This document shows, piece by piece, positions 26,283-34,287 of a DNA stretch of 64,000 bases (its first letter is position 1; each line of letters opens with the position of its first letter). The stretch covers positions 1,612,001 to 1,676,000 of the forward strand of contig NZ_CP150901.1 in the NCBI RefSeq assembly GCF_038050405.1. Direction: 5' to 3'. The translations under genes were made by a program, and so were the position numbers. Under the pieces are notes generated by a model that saw nothing but the letters and a program-made list of their open reading frames with translations, did not search any database and was not told the origin of the DNA. The DNA is from Paraburkholderia sp. IMGN_8. GTDB taxonomy: Bacteria > Pseudomonadota > Gammaproteobacteria > Burkholderiales > Burkholderiaceae.

Positions 26283-27315
26283 GGAGCTCTCCTCGACGGA
26301 TAACTTCCATGAATTTCCCCCGCAATTTACCTGCAAAACTGGCGGAAACAGGCGGATTCCTCTGGATGAAATCGGACAGATTGTCATGCACCGGACGCGC
26401 GACCGGAGCGAATGCGTAAAGCCTCAACCATTCGCTGTAACCCTGTACGAGAAAGCCTCCTGAGCGTTCTACGTATTGCTGGCGGGACGTTTCATAGACT
26501 TCCCGGAGTGCAAACCAGGGGACATGAGGTAAGTCATGGTGGACCAAATGATAGTTGTTGTTCAGGAACAGCAGCCGCCAGAACCACGCCGCTTCATTGA
26601 TGACGGTACGATGCTCGTGAGCATGCGCCGCGCGATGTTCCTGAAACGAGCGGATCGAACCCAACGCCAGCGATGCATATCCGGCACCGATAATGAACAG
26701 CCACGCGGGTATCCCGCAAGCACGCTGGAGCCACATCGTCAGCGCGGCTAGCGCAGCGAAATGAGCAAGCCACACCGGCACGTCGCGCCAATCGCCTCGC
26801 CTGATTTTCGCCAATGCATCCACACCGGTTGCCGCAATCGCGAACGCCGGCCCGACCAGCAGGCGGCCGATAAACGTATTGCGGAACGTCAGCAGCGCAC
26901 GAATCGGCCAGCCAGCACGAACCCATACCGCGTGGCTCACGAAGTAACTCTCGGGGTCGTGCTCGGGGCGCGTCAGATGCGGATCGTCGTGATGCTGAAG
27001 ATGCGAGTCGCGATAGATGCGATACGGAAACCATACCGCCAGCGGCGCGAAACCCAGCAGTGCGTTGACGAGCGGCGAGCGGGTCGGATGACCGTGCAGC
27101 AGTTCGTGTTGCAACGACATGTACCACGCGCCCAGTAGCGCCAGCAGTGCGGTGGTCAGAGGCAAGCCGAGATCGCGCGCATGCGTCGCGACGCCGAACC
27201 ATCCTCCATAGATCGTAACGAGCAGCGCCCACGTCGGCCATTGGGTGCGCCATGTCCAGCTCGCGGCGAGCCGGGCGAGCGCTTTGCGTTGGGTATCGTC
27301 GAGGTAAATCGCCAT
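26227..27315 (-). CDS. Membrane fatty acid desaturase/hydroxylase
   Basis: The 362-residue di-iron membrane enzyme shows the three histidine boxes: HELLHGH (70-76), HLQHH (105-109) and HLVHH (256-260). Hydrophobic segments lie near residues 28-45, 52-68, 85-97 and 180-220. It should introduce a double bond or hydroxyl into an acyl chain or related lipid; the substrate is unknown. The last about 18 residues (HEADLPATAERQTARQAL) overlap the integrase remnant and may be an acquired tail. Confidence 0.88.
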   Translation of the reverse strand: MAIYLDDTQRKALARLAASWTWRTQWPTWALLVTIYGGWFGVATHARDLGLPLTTALLALLGAWYMSLQHELLHGHPTRSPLVNALLGFAPLAVWFPYRIYRDSHLQHHDDPHLTRPEHDPESYFVSHAVWVRAGWPIRALLTFRNTFIGRLLVGPAFAIAATGVDALAKIRRGDWRDVPVWLAHFAALAALTMWLQRACGIPAWLFIIGAGYASLALGSIRSFQEHRAAHAHEHRTVINEAAWFWRLLFLNNNYHLVHHDLPHVPWFALREVYETSRQQYVERSGGFLVQGYSEWLRLYAFAPVARPVHDNLSDFIQRNPPVSASFAGKLRGKFMEVIRRGELHEADLPATAERQTARQAL

Positions 27316-27586
27316 CGGTTGGATCGGTCGGAATGCACGTTGAGGCCGATCCTACGGACCAATCCGCTGCACAAGAACCATTTTGTTTAGCAATGCATCT
27401 GCAAAATCGTGCATAGGCGAGGGCTACATCGCCATGCCGTATTCAGTTGAACGGTTGATATCAGAGCATGAACGTTAGAGGCTGGCCGGTTTTACCGCCG
27501 ATGAGGAAAGCGTGATCCGCCGCTGGCTGGTGAGCCTTGCCGGCGAAGAAGAGGGCGAGCGCTAAACGTGATGGCGGGAAGGTGCG
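27316..27586. other. Intergenic region with a short coding-like fragment
   Basis: At 27479-27564 (+) a frame ends with TADEESVIRRWLVSL and a stop codon after an acidic tail, which looks like the end of a lost gene but lacks a start. The rest should hold the desaturase promoter. Nothing else is recognisable. Confidence 0.35.
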
Positions 27587-28378
27587 TCAGCCGCCGTCCG
27601 CCACGCGGCAGGCATGATCGAGCAGTCCTTCCGCCGTGCCGCTGCCGTTGTCGACTTCGGTGCCGCTATTCACCACCAGCCAGCCGTCCTGCTCGGCTGA
27701 CGATCCCGCGCCCGTCACAAGAATGGTTTGCGTGGCCATCGTGTCGGCGCCCTTGTTGTCGCGCGCGACCAGACGGAACGGATCGCTTCCTTGCGTGAGC
27801 GCGGTGACTCGCATGATCCGATAGCGGTTTCCGTCGAGCGTGTCCCAGCGCCACGTGCCGGGCGCATCATGCGCGTGACGCGCGAGCGCGTTGCTCACGT
27901 CGCCGCGCATGCAATCGATATGGATATGCAGTTGCTGCTGCGAGCGCCGGAAAGCGGAATTGATCTCGAGGCCGAGCCGATTGTCGGGCAGCGATCGCTT
28001 GACCGACTTCTCCACGTAGTGCCGCGACGCCCACGCGTCGGCCCAGTAGTCTTGCGCATGGGCGTCCAGCACGCGCGGGCTTTCGATGCCGGTGATGCGG
28101 TCGGTCGGAATCAGCAGATACTGCGATCGGCCGGCGATGTCCTTCAGAATCGCATAGCGTTTGTCGAGATCGACTGCCGTGCACTGCTCCGACGTGCCAT
28201 TGGCCTGCTGCGACGGCACGCAGCGCAAATTGACGATCTTCCATAGCGCGTCGGAATCGACTGCGGCGAGGCGCGTGCAGGCGCCGGCGAGCACGACCGA
28301 TAGCGCGACCGCTATCGCCGCGGCGCTTCGCCACGGGTTTCGCAATAGTCCTCGCTGCACGCGGTTGGCCGTCCGCAT
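27587..28378 (-). CDS. cdh: CDP-diacylglycerol diphosphatase
   Basis: This 263-residue membrane-anchored hydrolase of the Cdh family cleaves CDP-diacylglycerol to phosphatidate and CMP. An N-terminal signal-anchor (AAAIAVALSVVLAGACTRLA) is followed by LWKIVNLRCVPSQQ, YLLIPTDRITGIESP, INSAFRRSQQQLHIHIDC (histidines at the likely active site) and THDAP-like HDAPGTWRW. The ATG at 28378 overlaps the amidase stop by one base (TGATG), so translation is probably coupled; the longer frame to 28732 is rejected. Confidence 0.9.
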   Translation of the reverse strand: MRTANRVQRGLLRNPWRSAAAIAVALSVVLAGACTRLAAVDSDALWKIVNLRCVPSQQANGTSEQCTAVDLDKRYAILKDIAGRSQYLLIPTDRITGIESPRVLDAHAQDYWADAWASRHYVEKSVKRSLPDNRLGLEINSAFRRSQQQLHIHIDCMRGDVSNALARHAHDAPGTWRWDTLDGNRYRIMRVTALTQGSDPFRLVARDNKGADTMATQTILVTGAGSSAEQDGWLVVNSGTEVDNGSGTAEGLLDHACRVADGG

Positions 28379-29832
28379 CAAAGCGCCGGCGCGGGGAGCA
28401 CGCCGAGCAATTGCTCGAACGCGACGCCGATCGCCAGCAGCCGCCTGTCGCTGCCTAGCGGGCCATCCAGTTCGAGGCCGACCGGCAAGCCGCGTCGCGT
28501 CATTCCCGCAGCCAACGATAGCCCCGGGATGCCCGATGTGCTGGCCGGATCGGTATTGCGCAGAAACGCGTCCATCGTATCGATCGGCGCGGCGCCGTCG
28601 ATCGATACCGTCGACGAACCGTGCACGTCGTCGATCGGCACCGCGGCGAGGCGGGTGGTCGGAAACAGCAGCGCGTCGAGACGCTCGTCCGCGAAGGTCG
28701 CGGCGACATATTGCTGCAAGCGCGGCCGCCACTGGTTCAGCGCCGCTTCGTATTGCGCGCCGAGCGTATCGGCGAGGACGGCGTCGTAGATCGCGCGCAC
28801 GTCAGGGCTCGCGATGCGGGCCGCCATTCCGGCCACGGTCTTGACCGGCGCGTCGTTAGCGACGAGCCAGGCGAGCACGTCCTCGCGCGCCTCGTGGATC
28901 GCAATCGGGCCGCCGATCAGACCGTTCAAGGTATCCAGTTCGCTCATCTCGACCGGCACGAAGCTCACGCCGGCCGCTTCGAGCCGGCTCAACGCGGCGC
29001 GCGCGATGTCCTCCACCTGCTTTTCGAGCCCCTCCCACAGCGGCGCGGGCAAGCCGATGCGCAGTCCGTTCAGCGCGACCACCGGCAACGGACCCGCGCC
29101 GGTGATCACGCCGTCGAGCAACGCGATGTCGGCGACCGTGCGCGCCATCGGTCCCACCGTATCGCGCGTATGGCTGATCGGCACCACGGCGTTCGGATCG
29201 TGATAGCGCCGCTCCGCGCCGCCGTTGCCCACCGAAGGACGAAACCCCGCAATGCCCGTCAAGGCGGCCGGAATGCGGGTGGAGCCGCCGGTGTCGGTGC
29301 CCAGACCCGCGGGCGCGATGCGCGCGGCAATTGCCGCGGCGGTGCCGCCCGACGAGCCGCCCGGAATCAGCGTTGGGTCGTACGGATTGCGTACCGGGCC
29401 TGCATGCGTAGCGAGATTCGTGCTGGTGATACCGAATGCGAGTTCGTGCATATTGGCTTTGCCGAGCACGATCGCGCCGGCGTCGATGAGACGTTGCACC
29501 GAAGGCGCGTTGGTCTTCGGCGCGAAGTTTTCGAGCGCGGGCGTGCCCGCCGAAGTTTGCAGGCCGGCCGTGTTGATGTTGTCCTTCACGACCACGGCGA
29601 GACCCGCGAGCGGCAATTGCGCCTTCGCTTCGGGCGATAACGCGTCGATGCGCCGCGCGGCGGCCAGCGCCCCGTCCAGATCGATTATGGTCAGCGCGTT
29701 GAGGCTCGCGAGGGAGGCGGCGCGGGCCAGCAGCGTGGCGATGTAGTCGGCGGCTTTGAGCCGCCCCGACTGGATCGCCTCGACTGCCTGAGTCGACGTC
29801 AAAGCCAGTTGTTCATCGACAGTCCATGTCAT
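28378..29832 (-). CDS. Amidase signature family hydrolase
   Basis: The 484-residue amidase has the Ser-cisSer-Lys triad visible: K83 in VVVKDNIN, S160 in PGGSSGGTA and S184 in GTDTGGSTR, with the family spacing. It hydrolyses an amide bond of unknown substrate; there is no GatB/GatC nearby, so it is not a tRNA amidotransferase subunit. No clear signal peptide. It overlaps the upstream ferritin-like gene by 20 bases and couples into cdh. Confidence 0.92.
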   Translation of the reverse strand: MTWTVDEQLALTSTQAVEAIQSGRLKAADYIATLLARAASLASLNALTIIDLDGALAAARRIDALSPEAKAQLPLAGLAVVVKDNINTAGLQTSAGTPALENFAPKTNAPSVQRLIDAGAIVLGKANMHELAFGITSTNLATHAGPVRNPYDPTLIPGGSSGGTAAAIAARIAPAGLGTDTGGSTRIPAALTGIAGFRPSVGNGGAERRYHDPNAVVPISHTRDTVGPMARTVADIALLDGVITGAGPLPVVALNGLRIGLPAPLWEGLEKQVEDIARAALSRLEAAGVSFVPVEMSELDTLNGLIGGPIAIHEAREDVLAWLVANDAPVKTVAGMAARIASPDVRAIYDAVLADTLGAQYEAALNQWRPRLQQYVAATFADERLDALLFPTTRLAAVPIDDVHGSSTVSIDGAAPIDTMDAFLRNTDPASTSGIPGLSLAAGMTRRGLPVGLELDGPLGSDRRLLAIGVAFEQLLGVLPAPAL

Positions 29833-30694
29833 GGCCGACGTCTCCTTGATGGGTGCGGCCGGTTCGGCGCGATGGTTTCATGAAGCGTAGCGCAAAGCGT
29901 GCGAGGGTCGGCATCAGCCTCGGACGCAGCAGTCTCGCATCGTAACCGCTCATGCGCCGATCGTTTTCCGCCAGGCACAGTTCGATCAGTTCACGTGCTT
30001 CCAGCGCTTCGCCGATCACGCTGCTGCTCTCGGGCAGGAAGTTGGAATCGTGGGCGACGCCTTGGGCGTCGATGCCTTTGGCGATGGCGATGCGCTGCCA
30101 GATCAGCACGCCCCAGATCGCGGCGACCCGCAGCGCATGCCAGGGCCGGCGCCACAATGGCATTGTGCGCCGATGCCACGCGACCCAGTTGGCGAAAAAC
30201 AGAATATGGCGCGCCGCTTCCTGAATCACCGGCTCGAAGGTCTCGACCAGCGCCTCGGGAAAATAGCCCGACTGCTGCGCCGAGCGAAACAGCCCGAAGG
30301 CGAAAAAGCTGTCGATGCACTCGCTGTAGCCGGTGCGCATCCAGGCCCACTCGGCGTCGCGTGGCGCCGAGTGGGGCGGCTCGGGCGCGATTTCGACGCC
30401 GTACGCGGCGATCAGCCTGGAGAGCACGCGCTTGTGGCGCGCTTCTTCGTCCGCATCCATCATGAGCGCGTCGCGCAGCAGCGGATCGCCGATCTGCGCG
30501 GCATAGGTGCGGACATCGATCGACGCGCGGCCTTCGGTCTGCACCGCGATGTCCCAGATCGGCAGCGAACACAGACGTTCGAGCGCGTCCGGCGGCAGCG
30601 GCGGCCATTCGATCATCGCCGGTTTGTAGGGGTTGTGGGTTTCAAGCAGCATGAGGCAAAACATCTGCTTGTGAGCTTCTGAACCGGTCTTCAC
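29813..30694 (-). CDS. Ferritin-like domain protein
   Basis: The 293-residue helical protein contains carboxylate/histidine motifs of ferritin-like di-iron proteins: DADEEARHKRVLSRL (about residues 79-93) and a later EPVIQEAARHILFFANW. An intermediate hydrophobic stretch (LRVAAIWGVLIWQ) could associate with membrane. It is first in a three-gene run with amidase and cdh. A reaction cannot be assigned; hydroxylase-type chemistry is possible for this superfamily. Confidence 0.72.
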   Translation of the reverse strand: MKTGSEAHKQMFCLMLLETHNPYKPAMIEWPPLPPDALERLCSLPIWDIAVQTEGRASIDVRTYAAQIGDPLLRDALMMDADEEARHKRVLSRLIAAYGVEIAPEPPHSAPRDAEWAWMRTGYSECIDSFFAFGLFRSAQQSGYFPEALVETFEPVIQEAARHILFFANWVAWHRRTMPLWRRPWHALRVAAIWGVLIWQRIAIAKGIDAQGVAHDSNFLPESSSVIGEALEARELIELCLAENDRRMSGYDARLLRPRLMPTLARFALRFMKPSRRTGRTHQGDVGHDMDCR

Positions 30695-30873
30695 GCGGGC
30701 GGGGCCGCGGAATGTCCAATGGCGTAGGGTGCGGCTTCGGCAGCATCTGTCAGTGTGTCGGACATGGCAGGCGTACAGAGGGCGAACGGACGTATCGCCT
30801 ATTCTGGCACAACCATTTAAAACCCGACGCGCAAGCCCGCAGCCTGTGCCAGCCTGCCCGGCGGTCTACGGCG

Positions 30874-31089
30874 TTACTTGCGGCTGTCGATCCACATGCG
30901 TCCCCAGCGGAACGCATAGGCGAGCGCGTGTTCTTCGTCGAAGAAGTAATCGAGTGCGTCGAACGAATAGGCCTGGCCCTGGCTCGCGGTGGTTTTCTCG
31001 ATGGTCAGGTTGGCGGCGAACAGACCGTTGGGTAGGCGTTGTGCCGCCGGTGCGACTTCGTAGCCCTTGTAGCGGATATGTGAATTCAT
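30874..31089 (-). CDS. Small YKGYE-type protein, copy 1
   Basis: The 71-residue protein starts MNSHIRYKGYEVAPAAQ. It shares the start and YKGYE motif with the 93-residue protein at 56454-56735 (MNSAVKTYKGYEIHPLV), so the two are likely paralogues. It is beta-rich at the N-terminus with a C-terminal helix (EEHALAYAFRWGRMWI). The ATG 31089 is preferred to longer frames. Function unknown. Confidence 0.7.
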   Translation of the reverse strand: MNSHIRYKGYEVAPAAQRLPNGLFAANLTIEKTTASQGQAYSFDALDYFFDEEHALAYAFRWGRMWIDSRK

Positions 31090-31564
31090 GGTCGTGGCGG
31101 TGAGTGTGCCCGCTTGCATTGCTAAGGAGGCCGGCGTTCGAGGCGCAACCCTGTGCGTCAGGCGGCCGGTGAGTAAGGGGGCAGGGTGAAGCGTAGGCCG
31201 CGCCGCGCAGCGGGTGAACCAATCTTTCGTCGTAAGCAAATCAGCGAGGTCCTGGAACCGTCTTCAGGCGGTCGGATCGGACCAAAGCCGCTGTTTTCAC
31301 ACACACTATCCGACGCCGTTTTCGGGCAGTCTGTTCTGTGCCGCACGGTTCGTGCAAAGGCGTTGCGGCTGAGTGCGAGTGCCGGGTTTGGGCTTCGACG
31401 GGATCGTGGGAAAGGGACGCGCTGCTGGTACGGCCTGAATGCGTGAGCGTGCGAACTCAACGTCGCGTGAACCGGCGTGGACAGTTCGTGGACAGCCGTC
31501 AGCCGTTGCAATGCAGGGAGCGTCGTGGACCGCTTTCGGACCACGACGTAGTACGAAAAAAGCG
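31090..31564. other. Intergenic region; one strong hairpin
   Basis: No convincing gene. CGTCGTGG (31521-31528) pairs with CCACGACG (31541-31548) around a small inner stem, but no T-run follows on either strand, so it is not a standard terminator. It lies just past the FMN reductase stop and could shape the 3' end of that message. Confidence 0.45.
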
Positions 31565-32224
31565 TTAAACCGCGTGCAGCAGCCGCGCAGGCTGTGCTTC
31601 CTTGAGCGCGTTGCCGAGCGGCGCAGCCGCCGGCGCGCGATGCGCATTGAACGCCAGCGCGAATTGCGCGGCTTGCTGGCCGACCGTTGCGAGCTGGTCG
31701 ACCACCTTGGCATCCGAGCACGTATCGACGGTATCGAAGCGGGTTTCCAGCGTATTGATCCCGGCGCCGAACGGCGTCGGCCAGCCGCGCAATGCGTGCA
31801 CGATCGAGCGCAGGGAGGTCAGCACCGAGCCCGCGGCCTGCCAGCCGTAAGCCGTGACAATACAGCCGACCGCGCGGCCATCCAGGTACGGACGCTCGTC
31901 GGCGCGCAGTTCTTCGAGCGTGTCGAGCGCATTCTTGACGAGACCCGACACCCCGCCGTGATAACCGGGCGTGGCGATGATCAGCGCGTCCGCGTGGCGC
32001 ACGGCTTCGATCAGTTCGAGCTGTTCGTCGGTGCGTTGCGGGTTTTCCGGGGCGTAGTGGGGCAGGCTATGCAGGAAGGTGCCGCCGAACAGACGGGTAT
32101 TCGCGCCGGCGGCTTCCGCGCCGCGCAACGCAAAGCCGAGCGCGCGCTCGGTCGACGACGCGGCGCGTGTCGTGCCGCCGATGCCGATGACGAGAGGCCG
32201 GCGGTGATGATCGAAACTGGTCAA
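31565..32224 (-). CDS. NADPH-dependent FMN reductase family protein
   Basis: The 219-residue flavodoxin-fold protein has PLVIGIGGTTRAASSTERAL at the phosphate-binding loop, ALIIATPGYHGGVSGLVKNA as the flavin loop and GCIVTAYGWQAAGS. These are typical of SsuE/ArsH-like FMN reductases, which supply reduced flavin or reduce quinones. The start is a TTG at 32224, seven bases after a clear AAGGAG. No monooxygenase partner is adjacent. Confidence 0.87.
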   Translation of the reverse strand: MTSFDHHRRPLVIGIGGTTRAASSTERALGFALRGAEAAGANTRLFGGTFLHSLPHYAPENPQRTDEQLELIEAVRHADALIIATPGYHGGVSGLVKNALDTLEELRADERPYLDGRAVGCIVTAYGWQAAGSVLTSLRSIVHALRGWPTPFGAGINTLETRFDTVDTCSDAKVVDQLATVGQQAAQFALAFNAHRAPAAAPLGNALKEAQPARLLHAV

Positions 32225-32558
32225 CGAAATGCTCCTTCGGTAGCGGCTGGCGGTACGCTGGCGCGGGGCTGCGCGAGAGACGAACCGGGACGAACCGGAC
32301 TTTGAAGTGTCATCTTAATGACGCCCGCCAGCCCCGCGAAGCGACTTTTTGTTCTAACGATATAACCGCGCGGGTTATCGCGCGGTCGGCGGGCACTGTG
32401 GCAGGCGACCGGGCGGGCTTCGATCCGGATGCGGCGCGCCGTGCAATGCAGCTCAGGCCGCGCCGGATAAGCATATGGCGAACGATTGTTTGGGGGTGCG
32501 ATGACGCGAGGCTATGATCGAATCGTCTCCTCCATGACATCTCCTTGACATGGGACTT

Positions 32559-32591
32559 GGCCTCGCTGCGCCAGTGGCGGGGCCTTTTTTT
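32559..32591 (+). terminator. Rho-independent terminator without an assigned upstream gene
   Basis: GGCCTCGC (32559-32566) pairs with GCGGGGCC (32577-32584) around a 10-base loop and is followed by seven T's. It reads on the plus strand. Upstream, 32225-32558 contains no convincing plus-strand gene, so it may end a small RNA or shield the J-domain gene. The inverted repeat ataacc-cgcg-ggttat near 32360 lies in that gap. Confidence 0.7.
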
Positions 32592-32693
32592 GCCCGGCCT
32601 TTCATTTGCGTAAGTGTTCGCGCTTCACAATAAAGCAGTTTTTCGCATGCTACGATGGTCCACGAAGCGATTCCCGCCGAGGTCGAGCAAGCG

Positions 32694-33368
32694 ATGGCAA
32701 CCCTATATGACACGCTCGGCGTGCACGCGCACGCCACCAGCGACGAAATCAAGCGCGCCTACCGGAAGGCCGCGATGAAGTGGCATCCCGACCGCAATGC
32801 CGGCGCCGAAGCCGTGGCGCGCGCCACCTTCCAGGAAATCAAGGACGCGTACGCAATCCTGTCCGACGCCGCGCAGCGCAAGGTGTACGACGCGGTCTAT
32901 GCCGAGCAGATGCGCGGCTGGGAAGCGCGGCACGCACGTCAGCAGCAGGCGCAAGCCGAGCGCGAGGCGGCCGCGCGGGCGGCGGACGAAGCCGCGTATG
33001 CGGAAATGGTTTCGCTGGCCATGCGTTTCGCCGACGAAGGCCACAATCGCGATGTCCTGTTCGGCGTGCTGCTCGGGCGCCGGTGCGAGGCGCGGCGGGC
33101 GGCGCAGATCGCCGATAGCGTGACGGCATTGCAGGCGGCGCGGCGCGAGGCGGAACAAGCGGAAAACGCCGAAAGGGACGAGAAGGCCGAGTTTGCCACC
33201 GAGGCTTCCGAGGCTTCTGTGGCACCTGCCAAAGCCGAGGCGGCGGCAAAGGACGAATCCAGCAGCCACGTCAACCACGCGAGGCGCGAAGAAAGTCCGC
33301 ACGACGCTCACCCGCTTGGTGCGCTGGGTGGACTCTGGTATCAGTTTCTGAACGGCCTGCGACTTTGA
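32694..33368 (+). CDS. J-domain (DnaJ-like) co-chaperone
   Basis: The N-terminal J domain (MATLYDTLGVHAHATSDEIK; HPDR after AAMKW) carries the invariant HPD that stimulates Hsp70 ATPase. It is followed by a charged Ala/Glu/Arg-rich coiled segment and a C-terminal tail with GALGGLWYQFLNGLRL. There is no G/F region, zinc finger or substrate domain, so it is a class C J-protein. An upstream in-frame ATG at 32655 is possible; neither start has a strong ribosome site. It stands alone, not beside dnaK. Confidence 0.87.
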   Translation: MATLYDTLGVHAHATSDEIKRAYRKAAMKWHPDRNAGAEAVARATFQEIKDAYAILSDAAQRKVYDAVYAEQMRGWEARHARQQQAQAEREAAARAADEAAYAEMVSLAMRFADEGHNRDVLFGVLLGRRCEARRAAQIADSVTALQAARREAEQAENAERDEKAEFATEASEASVAPAKAEAAAKDESSSHVNHARREESPHDAHPLGALGGLWYQFLNGLRL

Positions 33369-33651
33369 CTCGCGGCTGAAATTTCCGGTGGACCACATTC
33401 GCGTCAACTCTGACGCGAGCTCATCGATATAAAGATCGCTCACGCCGCAGTCCGCGTGTGCGTCCGGTGCATTTGTCCGGTAGACGATGGACGTAGACCG
33501 AATTCATCGAGGTAGCGGCCTTTAGCGCCGGGGAATCCGCTTCTAGAATCAAAGCACACCTGCGGCTCATTTCTTTGCGGTGGATTTTATTTCCCAGCGA
33601 GAAACCTGCTTCGCCAGGCTTCACCTTGTCGATTGTGAGAGGCTGACGGCC

Positions 33652-33855
33652 ATGGTTACTTTCATCGTTGTAGTTGCTTTAGCGGCGTTCATTCCATACG
33701 TTGCAGTACCAGGAATTGAGAACGGGGTGAAGGCCCTGGCTCCCCATCCGGCGGCGTCGGTCCGCTTTGACGCTTCGCCTCCGACGCCTGACGGCGGGGC
33801 GGACGCCGCCAATCGGATTCTCTCGGACCGGCACGAAAGCGAGGCATCCGTCTGA
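33652..33855 (+). CDS. Possible small membrane protein
   Basis: The 67-residue frame begins MVTFIVVVALAAFIPYVAVP, one likely membrane segment, with a soluble proline/acid-rich tail. GTG/TTG options exist upstream to 33580. No family recognised and only a modest ribosome site, so this is tentative. It is the only coding candidate in the 33369-33930 gap. Confidence 0.35.
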   Translation: MVTFIVVVALAAFIPYVAVPGIENGVKALAPHPAASVRFDASPPTPDGGADAANRILSDRHESEASV

Positions 33856-33930
33856 AGAGAGGCTGCCGAACCGATATCCTCATTCCTTCCTCCAAAAAAG
33901 CGCCTTAAACGCGTTCGTATCGCGGATCTG

Positions 33931-33989
33931 TATACCCCTCCCCCCTATCTATATTCTCCAAAATGTCTATACTCCCCCCGGGTATAGAC
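33931..33989. promoter_or_regulatory. Two G/C-tract operators of the dmeR-dmeF promoter
   Basis: TATACCCCTCCCCCCTAT starts at 33931, and GTCTATA-11 bases-TATAGAC spans 33965-33989 with a CCCCCC core. Inverted TATA-type ends around a C-tract are the known operator style of RcnR/DmeR-type CsoR-family repressors. The second overlaps the region just before the GGAGG of the repressor gene, fitting autorepression. Confidence 0.7.
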
Positions 33990-33999
33990 GGAGGATGGT

Positions 34000-34275
34000 A
34001 TGGGTCACACGATTCAGGATAAGCAGAAGCTCCTCAACCGCGTCCGCCGCATCAAGGGACAGGTCGAAGCCATCGAGCGAGCGCTCGCGGAAGAGCACGG
34101 CTGCGCAGACGTTCTGCAACGCATTACGAGTTGCCGAGGCGCAATGAACGGCCTGCTTGCCGTCGTGCTGGAGGACCACATCAGAAACCACCTTGTCGAC
34201 GCGGAAACCGACGAGGAGTCAGGGGGCAGCGCGACCGAGCAGATCATCGAAGTTGTTCACAGTTATTTCAAATGA
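34000..34275 (+). CDS. dmeR: CsoR/RcnR-family metal-responsive repressor
   Basis: The 91-residue all-helical protein has the family pattern LLNRVRRIKGQVEAIERAL, then a metal-ligand type CADVLQRITSCRGAMNGLL, ending EVVHSYFK. An H near the N-terminus (MGHTIQD) is typical of the Ni/Co-sensing RcnR/DmeR branch rather than copper CsoR. It lies 12 bases before dmeF and behind G/C-tract operators, so it likely represses both genes until cobalt or nickel binds. Confidence 0.87.
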   Translation: MGHTIQDKQKLLNRVRRIKGQVEAIERALAEEHGCADVLQRITSCRGAMNGLLAVVLEDHIRNHLVDAETDEESGGSATEQIIEVVHSYFK

Positions 34276-34287
34276 GCAGGGCAGGGA

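Noticed and set aside
31521..31548. Rho-independent terminator after the FMN reductase gene
   Set aside because: The stem is good, but no T-run follows on either strand.
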